Source of the DNA: Ramlibacter cellulosilyticus
Lineage (GTDB): Bacteria; Pseudomonadota; Gammaproteobacteria; Burkholderiales; Burkholderiaceae_C
Assembly (NCBI RefSeq): GCF_014297465.1
Contig: NZ_JACORT010000003.1
Location: 62,001 to 126,000 of the forward strand
Direction of reading: 5' to 3'
DNA length: 64,000 nucleotides
This document shows, in pieces, positions 26,194-34,030 of this stretch (position 1 is its first letter; every line of letters begins with the position of its first letter). The position numbers were made by a program, and so were the translations under genes. A model generated the notes under the pieces. The model made no database searches. It was not told the DNA's origin and worked only from the letters and a program-made list of their open reading frames with translations.

Positions 26194-27576
26194 ATGCCCC
26201 TTCCGCGACTCTGGCTTCGCCTGCGCGCGAGCTTCTGGTTCACGCCGGCGCTGATCGTCCTGGCTTCGGCGGCCCTCGCGGCGCTGCTCGTCGAGCTCGA
26301 CGTGCGCCGCGACGCCGACCTGGCGAACTGGTCGCCGCGCCTCTTCGGCGCCGGCGCGGACGGCTCGCGCGGCATGCTCACCGCGATCGCGACCTCGATG
26401 GTGACGGTCGCCGGCGTCGTGTTCTCCATCACGATCGTCACCCTCTCCCTCACGGCCACGCAGTACTCGCCGCGCGTGCTGCGCAGCTTCATGCGCGACA
26501 CGCCGACGCAGGTGGTGCTGGGCATCTTCGTGGGGATCTTCGCGTACTGCCTGCTGGTGCTGCGCACCATCCGCGGCGGCGACGAGGGCGCGTTCATCCC
26601 CTCGTTCGCCGTCATCGGGGGCATGGGCTATGCGCTCGTCGGCATCGCCGTGCTGATCTACTTCATCCACCACGTCGCGCTGTCGATCCAGGCGGCTTCC
26701 ATCATCGACCGCATCGCCACCGACACCGGCGCGGCGATCGACCTGCTGTTCCCGCAGGCGCTGGGCGAGGACCCGCCGCGGGACGAGGCGACGGACGTCG
26801 ACCTGCCCGTCGCCTGGGTGCCGGTGCCGGCGCATCGCAGCGGCTACGTGCAGTCCGTCGACGGGCCGGGCCTGCTGCGGCTGGCGGCCCGGGACGACCG
26901 CGTCGTGCGGCTGTGCGGCGGGATCGGCGCCTACCGTTCCGAAGGCGACGCCTTGCTGCAAGTCTCGGGTGGGCCCCTCGGGCGGACGGAAGAGGCGGCG
27001 CTGCGTGCCTGCATCGGCATCGGCCGGCAGAGGACGGTCGAACAGGACGTCGCCTTCGGGCTCGAACAGCTCGTCGACGTGGCGCTGCGCGCCCTGTCGC
27101 CCGGCGTGAACGATCCGAGCACCGCGCGCATGTGCCTGCACGCCATCGGCACGCTGCTGGGGCGGCTGGCCGGACGGGCGACGCCGCCGCCGTTCCGTTT
27201 CGCCGACGGCCAGCTGCGGGTGGTGGCCCCGGCGGCGGATTTCGGCACCCTCGCGGCGGTCGCGCTGCGGCCCATCCTGCACTATGGTGCCGCCGACCCG
27301 GACGTGATGGACAGTGCCGTCGCGGCGCTCGAGGCGGCGTTCGCGCGGGCAGGGAACGCGGAGCGGCGGCGGGCGCTGGCGATGCTGGCGCGCGAATTCC
27401 ATCCGGCCCTCGCGCGCATGCGGCCGCGGCGCGCCGCGACGCAACTGCGCGCGCGGCTGCGCGGATTGCAGGCGCGGATGGGCAGCACCGCAGGCGCGGA
27501 CGCCAGCGTGCCCGGCAGGCGATTAAGCATCGTTCCCAGGCGGGTCGGCCCCACGCCGCCCTGCGCAGGCCTATGA
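26194..27576 (+). CDS. DUF2254 membrane protein
   Basis: A 460-residue protein with about four membrane segments in the first ~180 residues (ALIVLASAALAALLV; VTVAGVVFSITIVTLSL; VVLGIFVGIFAYCLLVL; GYALVGIAVLIYFIHHVAL) and a soluble C-terminal domain with the family motif ALSPGVNDPSTA. DUF2254 proteins have no established function. The ATG at 26194 begins the conserved part. It is 21 bases upstream of the response regulator gene and so may be co-transcribed with it. Confidence 0.85.
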   Translation: MPLPRLWLRLRASFWFTPALIVLASAALAALLVELDVRRDADLANWSPRLFGAGADGSRGMLTAIATSMVTVAGVVFSITIVTLSLTATQYSPRVLRSFMRDTPTQVVLGIFVGIFAYCLLVLRTIRGGDEGAFIPSFAVIGGMGYALVGIAVLIYFIHHVALSIQAASIIDRIATDTGAAIDLLFPQALGEDPPRDEATDVDLPVAWVPVPAHRSGYVQSVDGPGLLRLAARDDRVVRLCGGIGAYRSEGDALLQVSGGPLGRTEEAALRACIGIGRQRTVEQDVAFGLEQLVDVALRALSPGVNDPSTARMCLHAIGTLLGRLAGRATPPPFRFADGQLRVVAPAADFGTLAAVALRPILHYGAADPDVMDSAVAALEAAFARAGNAERRRALAMLAREFHPALARMRPRRAATQLRARLRGLQARMGSTAGADASVPGRRLSIVPRRVGPTPPCAGL

Positions 27577-27597
27577 TGGATCGACACCGGAGGCCGC

Positions 27598-28242
27598 ATG
27601 CACTCGGTAGTCATCATCGACGACCACGACATCGTCCGCGTCGGACTCGAGGCCCTCCTGGGCCGTGCGCCGGACCTGCGCGTGGTGGCCTCGGTCGGCA
27701 CCCTCGCCGAAGGCGTCGAGCGCATCGTGCGGCTGCGGCCCGACCTGGTGGTCAGCGACATGGGGCTGGGCGACTCTGCCGGCCTGCAGACGGTGCGCAC
27801 CCTCGCGCGCGTGCAGGCGCCCCGCCGCCTGCTGGTGATCTCCATGCAGGACGAGATGCTGTACGGCGAGCAGGCCCTCACGCTGGGCGCCGACGGCTAC
27901 CTCATGAAGGACTGTGTGCAGGAGAACCTGCTGCCCGCCGTGCGCGCCGTGCTCCACGGCAACACCTGGGTGAGTCACCAGCTCACCGCCCGCATGATGA
28001 ACCGGCACCTGCGCCGCAACCCCGCCGCGCGCAAGGAGGCCGTCGGCGGCGCCGAGGCCGCGCTGAGCGTGCGCGAACTGCAGGTGCTGGAACTGCTGCG
28101 CGAAGGGCGCACGACCAAGGAGATCGCCTCGCAGCTGCACCTCAGCGCGCGCACCGTGGACATCCACCGCGCCAACCTGAAGAAGAAGCTGGGCCTGCGC
28201 ACGGGCGCGGAATTGATCGCGTTCGCATCCAGCCGGATGTAG
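27598..28242 (+). CDS. NarL/FixJ-type response regulator
   Basis: A 214-residue two-domain protein. The receiver domain has D8, D9 and the phospho-acceptor D54 (VVSDMGLG). The C-terminal LuxR-type HTH contains LSVRELQVLELLREGRTTKE and LHLSARTVDIHRANLKKKLG. No sensor kinase gene is adjacent, so it is an orphan here. Its location between DUF2254 and the FNR-like and nirK genes suggests, but does not show, a role in nitrogen oxide or redox response. Confidence 0.9.
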   Translation: MHSVVIIDDHDIVRVGLEALLGRAPDLRVVASVGTLAEGVERIVRLRPDLVVSDMGLGDSAGLQTVRTLARVQAPRRLLVISMQDEMLYGEQALTLGADGYLMKDCVQENLLPAVRAVLHGNTWVSHQLTARMMNRHLRRNPAARKEAVGGAEAALSVRELQVLELLREGRTTKEIASQLHLSARTVDIHRANLKKKLGLRTGAELIAFASSRM

Positions 28243-28368
28243 GACGAGGCCGCCTCACTACCGACCCGCGCTAGGTACAAGTACATAGCGTGCAGCCCGG
28301 CCGCATGCACATCATCGCTTTCGCGTTCAGAACAATTCCCGCGCCCGCGGCGCGGTAGGGGAGAAAGC

Positions 28369-29031
28369 ATGGATTGCATCGCCGAGCCGGCCGCCGACCG
28401 GTCCGACGCCGTCGTGGCGCCCGCCGTCGCGGGCACCACCACTTCCGCCGCCCTGTGCGTGAACTGCGAGGTGCGCTCGCGCTGCGTCGGCGGCGTCGCC
28501 GCCGAGGCGGGCACGGCGCAGCTGCATGGCATCCTCGCCGGGCGGCAGGCGCTGCTCGTGCGCGAGGTGCTCTACGAGCCCGACGACCGCTTCGTCCATG
28601 TCTATGCGGTGCGCAGCGGCGCGCTGCTCTCCGCCGTGCGCCGCGAAGACGGCGAACGGGTGGTCGGCTTCCACTTTCCCGGCGAGCTCGTGGGCGTGGA
28701 CGGCATGGCCACCGGCCGCCACCGCGTCACCGTGCGCGCCACGGCGGACACGCAGCTGTGCGCCTTGCGCTTCTCGCCGCGGGCCGGCAACGGCGACAGC
28801 GTGCGCGCTTTCCTCTCGCGGCTATGGGACATGATGAGCTGCGAGCTGGTGCGCGAGCGCGCGCACCAGGCGCTGCTGGCGACGCTGCCGGTCGAGAAGC
28901 GCGTCAACGCCTTCTTCGCCAGCATCGCCGGCCGCCTGCGCTCGCGCGGGACCCTGCGCCTGCCGCCGGCGATGGGGCCGGCGGAGGTGGCGAGCTATCT
29001 GCAGGTGACGGTGGGCGACGTGCAGGCGTAG
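28369..29031 (+). CDS. FNR-like regulator truncated within its helix-turn-helix
   Basis: A 220-residue Crp/FNR-family protein. The N terminus carries C30, C33 and C39 (CVNCEVRSRC) and a central C131, the four-cysteine pattern of oxygen-sensing [4Fe-4S] FNR proteins. The cNMP-type beta-roll and dimer helix are intact. The DNA-binding domain stops at YLQVTVGDVQA, where E. coli FNR reads YLGLTVETISR; the recognition helix and wing are missing. The TAG stop comes from the first bases of a family A repeat array. It may be a non-DNA-binding remnant, a dominant-negative form or a pseudogene. GGGGAGAAAGC precedes the ATG. Confidence 0.8.
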   Translation: MDCIAEPAADRSDAVVAPAVAGTTTSAALCVNCEVRSRCVGGVAAEAGTAQLHGILAGRQALLVREVLYEPDDRFVHVYAVRSGALLSAVRREDGERVVGFHFPGELVGVDGMATGRHRVTVRATADTQLCALRFSPRAGNGDSVRAFLSRLWDMMSCELVRERAHQALLATLPVEKRVNAFFASIAGRLRSRGTLRLPPAMGPAEVASYLQVTVGDVQA

Positions 29032-29222
29032 GGTGGGATGCGCAAGAGCGCACGCAGGCTCGCTTGCGCGAAGCACACGCGGGCTGGGTTGCGCGAAGCG
29101 CACCGTAGGCTGGGTTGCGCGAAGCGCACCCCAGCACGGGCCCCGGCCACAGCTGGGGTGCCCTGCGGGCAACCCAGCCTACGTGCGCTTCGCGCAACCC
29201 CAGCCCACGGTGCGCCTGGCGC
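29028..29222. repeat. Compound family A repeat array
   Basis: Several degenerate copies of GTAGGCTGGGTTGCGCGAAG, in both orientations, occupy ~195 bases. The first copy (GTAGGGTGGGATGCGC) supplies the stop codon of the FNR-like gene. A central pair GCACCCCAGC and GCTGGGGT can form the cruciform core. Confidence 0.8.
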
Positions 29223-29247
29223 AAGCAGCCTGCGGTGTGACGCACAA

Positions 29248-29275
29248 GAAAAAGCCCGCCGAGGCGGGCTTTCGT
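29248..29275. terminator. Rho-independent terminator after nirK and FNR-like gene
   Basis: AAGCCCGCC / GGCGGGCTT hairpin with a two-base centre, flanked by an A-run on the left and TTCG on the right. It lies between the convergent nirK and FNR-like genes, and the A-run makes it strongest for nirK on the minus strand. Confidence 0.8.
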
Positions 29276-29291
29276 CATGCGGCGCGATGGT

Positions 29292-30791
29292 TCAGTGCGC
29301 CATGTCGGCCATCGGCTTGTCCGAGGCCTTGTACACCGTGCCGTCGGCCTTGCCGGTGACTTCCAGCGCGCCCACCAGGCCCTTGCCGGCCCGCGAGAGC
29401 GAGTGGTCGACCAGCAGGTACTTGCCGGGGTACTGCACCTTGAACTCGGTGATCGTCGCGCCGCCCGCGGGCACCAGCGTCGTCTGCACGTTCTGCTTCA
29501 CGGTGTTGGTGGCGCCTTCGCTGTAGACGCGGTCGAAGATCTCGCCGATGACGTGGAACGAGGACACCTTGTTCGGCCCGCCCACGCCGAAGAACACCCG
29601 CACCGTCTCGCCGACCTTCACCGACATCTTGTGCTCCTTGGTGAGCGCGCCCACCGAGCCGTTGAAGGTGTAGTAGGTCGGCAGTTCGTCGGCCGCGCGC
29701 TCCTGGCTGTACTCGTGGTGGCCCTTGGTGCCGAAGGCGTGCTTCGTGTACAGGTCGCCCTGCATCACGTAGAACTCCTTGTCCACCTTGGGCAGGCCGG
29801 CCTTCGGCTCCACCAGGATCAGGCCGTACATGCCGGCGGAGATGTGGTGCGCGACCGAGGGCGTGGCGCAGTGGTACACGTACAGGCCGGGGTTGAGCGC
29901 CTTGAACGTGATCGTCTTGGTCTCGCCGGGGGCAACCTGCGTGCTCTCGCCGCCGCCCAGCCCGCCCGTCGCGGCGTGCAGGTCGATGGAGTGCACGGCC
30001 TTGCTGTTCGGGTTGTTGGTCAGCGCCACTTCCACGGTGTCGCCTTCCTTCACGCGCAGCATCGGGCCGGGCACCTTCTTCGCGAAGGTCCAGTAGGTGA
30101 AGGTGGTGCCGTCGTCCAGCCTGCCTTCGAGTTCCACCGTCTCGATCGCATACTTCACCAGCTGCGGCGCGCGCGCGCCGAGGGGCCTGGGCACCGCGTT
30201 CGGGTCCTGCGAGATGACGACCGCGTTGGCGGCCGCGGGAGCGATGGCCGCGACGCCGCCGGTGGACGTGGCCGGGGCCGCGCCCATGACCTTGGCCGCG
30301 GGCTTCGCGGCGGCGGACGCATCCGCGGGGCCGGTCACTTCCAGCGTGCCTTCCATGCCGATCTGCCGGTGGCCGGGGATCGAGCAGAAGTAGGTGAACT
30401 TGCCGGACTGCGCGAGCTTGAAGCTCACCTTCACGGGGCCGCTCTTGCGGTCGAACTTGGGAGACGTCACGTTCAGGCCTTCGAACACGATGTCGTGCTC
30501 GGCGCCTTCGCCGCTGGAGATCGTGACCTCGATCGTGTCGCCGACGTTGCCGCGCAGCACCGGGTTGGCGTTGCCCTTCTCGTCGAGGTAGACCATCTTG
30601 CCGCCGGCCATGCCGGTCTTCAGGACCACCTGGCGCACCTGCGCCTTGGCCGCAGCGGGAGCGGCGGCGACGGACTGCGGAGCGCTGGAGACCTGCTTGT
30701 TGACGGCGGTCGCCCCGACGGTACCGATGAAGGGTGCCGCGGCCATGAGCACGGCGACGGCGAAGGGAACGGGAGCGATGCGGATGGACAT
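29292..30791 (-). CDS. nirK: Copper nitrite reductase with N-terminal cupredoxin domain
   Basis: A 499-residue periplasmic enzyme reducing nitrite to NO. After a signal peptide, residues ~50-153 are an extra cupredoxin with complete type 1 copper ligands (H99, C136, H141, M146). The NirK core follows: H267 and H272 in HSIDLH with catalytic D270, H307-C308 in YHCATP, H315 or H316, M321, the second catalytic H413 (SFHVIGEIFD) and H463 (VDHSLSRAG). The start at 30791 precedes a clear signal peptide; the upstream in-frame ATG is in promoter DNA. The extra domain resembles the layout of Hyphomicrobium NirK and may act as built-in electron relay. Regulation is probably by NsrR and an FNR-type factor. 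Confidence 0.93.
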   Translation of the reverse strand: MSIRIAPVPFAVAVLMAAAPFIGTVGATAVNKQVSSAPQSVAAAPAAAKAQVRQVVLKTGMAGGKMVYLDEKGNANPVLRGNVGDTIEVTISSGEGAEHDIVFEGLNVTSPKFDRKSGPVKVSFKLAQSGKFTYFCSIPGHRQIGMEGTLEVTGPADASAAAKPAAKVMGAAPATSTGGVAAIAPAAANAVVISQDPNAVPRPLGARAPQLVKYAIETVELEGRLDDGTTFTYWTFAKKVPGPMLRVKEGDTVEVALTNNPNSKAVHSIDLHAATGGLGGGESTQVAPGETKTITFKALNPGLYVYHCATPSVAHHISAGMYGLILVEPKAGLPKVDKEFYVMQGDLYTKHAFGTKGHHEYSQERAADELPTYYTFNGSVGALTKEHKMSVKVGETVRVFFGVGGPNKVSSFHVIGEIFDRVYSEGATNTVKQNVQTTLVPAGGATITEFKVQYPGKYLLVDHSLSRAGKGLVGALEVTGKADGTVYKASDKPMADMAH

Positions 30792-30911
30792 GATGCGAAC
30801 CTGCTTTCTTCTTTGTCGCGGGTGAGGCCCCCGCGGGGCCAACGATCTCGTGAACCGTTGGAAACACTGTAGGTTTCGCGTCGTCCTCGCTCCTTGATGC
30901 AGCGCAACAAG

Positions 30912-30934
30912 AAGGTGCACTGCGAATGCACCTT
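30912..30934. promoter_or_regulatory. NsrR-like operator upstream of nirK
   Basis: A 23-bp palindrome with arms AAGGTGCA (30912-30919) and TGCACCTT (30927-30934) and a 7-base centre. Length and arms fit the NsrR consensus (AAGATGCA-N7-TGCATCTT). A near-identical site lies before the nor genes at 36638-36660, and NsrR itself is encoded at 33511. Strong support for NO-responsive repression of nirK. Confidence 0.75.
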
Positions 30935-30947
30935 TGATCTGCCGCAA
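30934..30947. promoter_or_regulatory. Weak FNR/Dnr-like box upstream of nirK
   Basis: TTGATCTGCCGCAA fits the left half of the FNR consensus fully and the right half at three of five positions. Its centre would place a transcription start near 30899. A second equally weak match, TTGATGCAGCGCAA, lies at 30894-30907. One of the two may be the activator site; neither is certain. Confidence 0.35.
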
Positions 30948-30948
30948 A

Positions 30949-32088
30949 TCAGCCGGGCTTGCCGTCGAGGCGCGGGCGCGTCAGCACGGGCACGTAGCGC
31001 ACCGCGTAGACCGCGAAGCCGGCCGACCAGAGCACGCCGGAGAACAGCACGGCCTGCAGCAGCAGTGCGGGCGCGGCCACGGGCAGCAGCACGCGCACGA
31101 AAGCCGCCGCCGCCACCAGCACGTAGGCCGCGGTGTCCCAGCCGTCCGCACGCAGCGGACGCGCCGTGTGGCCGCGCGCGGTGCGCGTCATCATCCCGAT
31201 GACCAGTCCCCCCACGGCGCCCACCGTGAGCGCGTGCGTGGCCGCCGAAGGCACCACCCAGCCCGGCGCGGCCAGCGCGCGCAGCGCGAGGTGCACCGGG
31301 ATCCAGGCGTAGGCGAGGTGCAGCACCCACACGAGCGGCGTGCGCAGCGTCGCCCACGGATGCCACAGCCACCAGCGCGCGAGGTGCGCGGCCGCGGCGA
31401 AGGCGGCGACGGCCGCCAGCAGCCACGCGGGCACCTGCAGCGCATCGGCGGCGAGCAGGGCCAGCACGGAACCCAGCGCCGCCTTCTCCAGCCAGTCGCG
31501 CCGCCCGGCGCCGGCGCCCGGCACGCCGTTGTTCGTGAACATGGGGATCACGCGCCCGCCCATCACGCAGAGGATGAACAGGACGATGTCCAGCGCCAGC
31601 TGGATGCCGGCCCAGGCGGGCAGGGCCAGGACGCCGAGCTGGTTCAGGTGCACGAGCAGCGTCGCCGCGGCCAGCAGCACCAGCAGCGCCACGAAGAAGT
31701 AGTTGCGGCGGTTGCCGGCGCGCACGAAGGGAATGCCCAGCGCGATGGCCGCGGCGAGCGGGAACGCGGCATTCGCGAGCGCCGATGCCCAGCCCCAGGG
31801 GCTCAGCACCAGCACGCGGCCGGCGATCCACAGGCCGGCGAGCGCGGCGAGCGGGGCGCCCGTGGGCGTGGGCAGGCCGGTCCAGTTGCGTCCGGCCGTG
31901 AAGAGGAATCCCACGACGACGGCGAGCGTGAAGCCGAACAGCATCTCGTGCGCATGCCAGAGCGGGCCGGGCAGGTAGGGCGCGGAGAGGTGGCCGGTGA
32001 ACTGCAAGGACCACAGCAGGATGGACGTGGCCGCGAACAGGCTGGCCAGCAGGTAGAAGGGGCGGAAGCCCAGTTGCCAGAGACTCAT
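30949..32088 (-). CDS. nnrS: NnrS family haem-copper membrane protein
   Basis: A 379-residue protein with about 12 membrane helices. The NnrS opening SLWQLGFRPFYLLASLFA, the GPLWHAHEMLFGF motif, GRVIPMFTNNG and THALTVGAVGGLVIGMMTR are all visible. NnrS proteins bind haem and copper, are induced by NO and relieve nitrosative stress of the iron pool. The ATG overlaps the stop of the upstream membrane protein gene (ATGA), and the gene ends just before the nirK promoter. It closes the nsrR-DUF59-membrane protein-nnrS series. Confidence 0.92.
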   Translation of the reverse strand: MSLWQLGFRPFYLLASLFAATSILLWSLQFTGHLSAPYLPGPLWHAHEMLFGFTLAVVVGFLFTAGRNWTGLPTPTGAPLAALAGLWIAGRVLVLSPWGWASALANAAFPLAAAIALGIPFVRAGNRRNYFFVALLVLLAAATLLVHLNQLGVLALPAWAGIQLALDIVLFILCVMGGRVIPMFTNNGVPGAGAGRRDWLEKAALGSVLALLAADALQVPAWLLAAVAAFAAAAHLARWWLWHPWATLRTPLVWVLHLAYAWIPVHLALRALAAPGWVVPSAATHALTVGAVGGLVIGMMTRTARGHTARPLRADGWDTAAYVLVAAAAFVRVLLPVAAPALLLQAVLFSGVLWSAGFAVYAVRYVPVLTRPRLDGKPG

Positions 32089-33182
32089 GGAGGGGATCCG
32101 GAAGGACGCCCGCCGTGCCGCCGCCGCCAGGCGAAGGCGGCGCCCAGCACCGTGAGGGCGAAGAGGGCGATGGAGAGGGCGTTGAAGAGCGCGCCGGTGC
32201 GGCGCGCGCCGAAGTCGAGGAAGCCCGCGCCCAGGCGCAGCAGCAGCGAGGCATGCAGCGCGGCCAGGGGCAGGTAGAAGAAGTTGCCGAACAGGAGCTT
32301 TACGCGCGCGATCGCCGGCAGGATCACCGGCGCGTGGCCGAGGATCATGCTCACGAGGAAGCCGAGGCCCAGCGCATGCAGCGCGAGGTCGCGCGCGGGC
32401 CAGCCGAGTGCCGTCGCGGCCCAGGCCACGCCGCCTGCGGCGAGCCAGGCGTAGCCGCCGAGGAGGCACACGGCCATGTAGCGCGGCAAGCCTTGCGCGC
32501 GCACGGTGCGCCGGGCGATGTCGAAGGTGAACAGCCAGAGCGCGAGGGCGAAGATGGCGGACCCGAACAGCGCGCCTCCGGCAGCAGGCGTGAAGGCGGA
32601 AGCCCCGGCCCCGAGCAGCACGAGGGCGAGGATCACGGCGAGTGCCGGCTGCGCCGCGGGGCGGCGGCGCATCAGCCGCGTCATCTCCAGGCGCTCCGCC
32701 GCCACGGTGATCACCAGGAAGGCGAACCACCACGGCAGCACCGCGGTGGAGGCGGCACCCGCCGCGAACAGCAGGTTGCCGACCGCCCAGGCGCAGGCGC
32801 TCGCGAGCAGCAGCATCGTGTGCGGCGCCCGCTGGCGCCGCAGCAGCAGCACGTTGACGGCGATGAAGGCGATGCCGGCCGCGACCAGCAGGATGCCGGC
32901 GGCCGTGTCGACGCCGCGCAGCAGCAGCAGCCCCGCCGCGCCGGAAAGCAGCGGCGGTGCCCAGGCCAGGCGGCGTTTCGCCGCGACGGCGCGCTCGATG
33001 CCGATCACCGTGCCCATGAAGCCGCACATCATCAGGGCCGCGTGCGCGAGCGCCGCCCGGCCCAGCCAGGGGGCGTCCGTGGCGGCGATGCCCACGCGCA
33101 GCAAGCCGCCGGTGATGCCGGCGAGCAGCGACGCGGCGACGCAGGCCAGCAGCAGCGCGCCGACGAGGCGGCGCGCGTTCAC
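32085..33182 (-). CDS. NnrS-associated polytopic membrane protein
   Basis: About 365 residues with 10-12 membrane helices. The GTG at 33182 overlaps the TGA of the DUF59 gene (GTGA), the same four-base coupling used by every junction in this operon, so I prefer it over the ATG at 33230, which would run inside the DUF59 gene. Conserved-looking features are HAALMMCGFMGTVIGIERAV, LHALGLGFLVSMILGHAPVI and several membrane histidines, which could bind haem. It is remotely NnrS-like in layout. The function is unknown; the operon suggests NO handling. Confidence 0.75.
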   Translation of the reverse strand: MNARRLVGALLLACVAASLLAGITGGLLRVGIAATDAPWLGRAALAHAALMMCGFMGTVIGIERAVAAKRRLAWAPPLLSGAAGLLLLRGVDTAAGILLVAAGIAFIAVNVLLLRRQRAPHTMLLLASACAWAVGNLLFAAGAASTAVLPWWFAFLVITVAAERLEMTRLMRRRPAAQPALAVILALVLLGAGASAFTPAAGGALFGSAIFALALWLFTFDIARRTVRAQGLPRYMAVCLLGGYAWLAAGGVAWAATALGWPARDLALHALGLGFLVSMILGHAPVILPAIARVKLLFGNFFYLPLAALHASLLLRLGAGFLDFGARRTGALFNALSIALFALTVLGAAFAWRRRHGGRPSGSPP

Positions 33183-33514
33183 CAGCCCATGAAGGCGCGG
33201 GCGCGCGGGCTCATGCGCTGCGGCGTCCATGGCGGCTCCCAGACGAGTTCGACGTGGATCTTCAGCTCCGGCGGCATCGCGTCGTCCAGCGCGTTCTCCA
33301 CGTCGTCGACGATGATGTCGGTGACGGGGCACGCGGCGGACGTCATCGTGATGTCCACGTCCATGCGGCCGTCGGCGACCTTCACGCCGTACACCAGGCC
33401 GACGTCCACGATGTTCAGGGCGACCTCGGGATCGACCACCTTCTCGAGCGCCTGCACCACGGTGGGCAGGAGCTCAGTCGGGCCCTCGTAGGAAAAACGT
33501 TTCTCGTCCATCAT
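33179..33514 (-). CDS. DUF59/MIP18 family protein (SufT/PaaD-like)
   Basis: A 111-residue protein of the metal-sulfur cluster assembly factor family, with the motif VVDPEVALNIVDVGLVYG and the conserved cysteine in TSAACPVTD. Family members help maturation of Fe-S proteins. Located directly after nsrR (ATGA overlap), it may help assemble or repair the NsrR cluster or other Fe-S proteins damaged by NO (inference). The start at 33514 gives a Met-Met N terminus. Confidence 0.88.
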   Translation of the reverse strand: MMDEKRFSYEGPTELLPTVVQALEKVVDPEVALNIVDVGLVYGVKVADGRMDVDITMTSAACPVTDIIVDDVENALDDAMPPELKIHVELVWEPPWTPQRMSPRARAFMGW

Positions 33515-33978
33515 GCTCCCTTGGCTGCGCGCTGTCCGCGCGCCGGCTCGACGAAGAGGACTTGCGCCAGCTGCTGGCGGTTGCTCACCAGGTCGGCCAG
33601 CGTGTAGCGGTCCAGGACGGCCTCGAACGCCGTCACCGCTTCCTGCAGCACGCCGCGCAGGCGGCAGTTCGGGGCGATGCAGCAGTCGCAGCCGTCGCTG
33701 CCGAAGCATTCTGCGACAACGGCCTGGCCCTCGGTGGCGCGCACGACCTGCCCGAGCACGATGCGCTCCGGCGGCAGCGCCAGTTCCATCCCGCCGCCCT
33801 TGCCGCGCACGTTGTGCAGCCAGCCTTGCTGTCCGAGGAAGTGCACCACCTTCACGAGGTGGTGCTCCGAGATGGCGTAGGCGGTGGCGATCTGCGCGAT
33901 GGTCGCGCGCTGGTCCGGGTCCGTGGCCAGGTAGATCAGCGCGCGCAGGCTGTAGTCGGTGAAGGCGGTGAGTTTCAT
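33511..33978 (-). CDS. nsrR: NO-responsive Rrf2-family repressor NsrR
   Basis: A 155-residue regulator. The N-terminal winged HTH (FTDYSLRALIYLA; ISEHHLVKVVHFLGQQGWL; RGKGGGMELA) is followed by the cluster cysteines C91, C97/C99/C100 and C105; D8, a cluster ligand in studied NsrR proteins, is also present. NO reacts with the [4Fe-4S] cluster and releases DNA. The second of two ATGs (33978) is chosen because the GGAGG site sits 6 bases before it and NsrR proteins begin MKL or MQL; 33981 is the alternative. Matching operators lie at 30912 and 36638. Confidence 0.92.
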   Translation of the reverse strand: MKLTAFTDYSLRALIYLATDPDQRATIAQIATAYAISEHHLVKVVHFLGQQGWLHNVRGKGGGMELALPPERIVLGQVVRATEGQAVVAECFGSDGCDCCIAPNCRLRGVLQEAVTAFEAVLDRYTLADLVSNRQQLAQVLFVEPARGQRAAKGA

Positions 33979-33998
33979 CATGGACCTCCGGAAAGGCG

Positions 33999-34021
33999 AA
34001 GGGCCGGCAGTGCCGGCCCTT
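33999..34021. terminator. Hairpin between norZ and nsrR
   Basis: AAGGGCCGG / CCGGCCCTT stem with a CAGTG loop in the 52-base gap between the norZ stop and the nsrR start. The following T-run is weak on the minus strand, so it may attenuate rather than end transcription, and may set the level of nsrR relative to norZ. Confidence 0.6.
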
Positions 34022-34030
34022 CTTCAAGCA

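Noticed and set aside
29028..29222. Repeat array after the FNR-like gene as a CRISPR
   Set aside because: The units are inverted and degenerate, spacing is irregular, no cas genes are near, and the same sequence occurs singly elsewhere in the window.
33183..33230. ATG at 33230 as start of the NnrS-associated membrane protein
   Set aside because: It would overlap the DUF59 gene by ~50 bases; the GTG at 33182 gives the four-base overlap seen at the other junctions.
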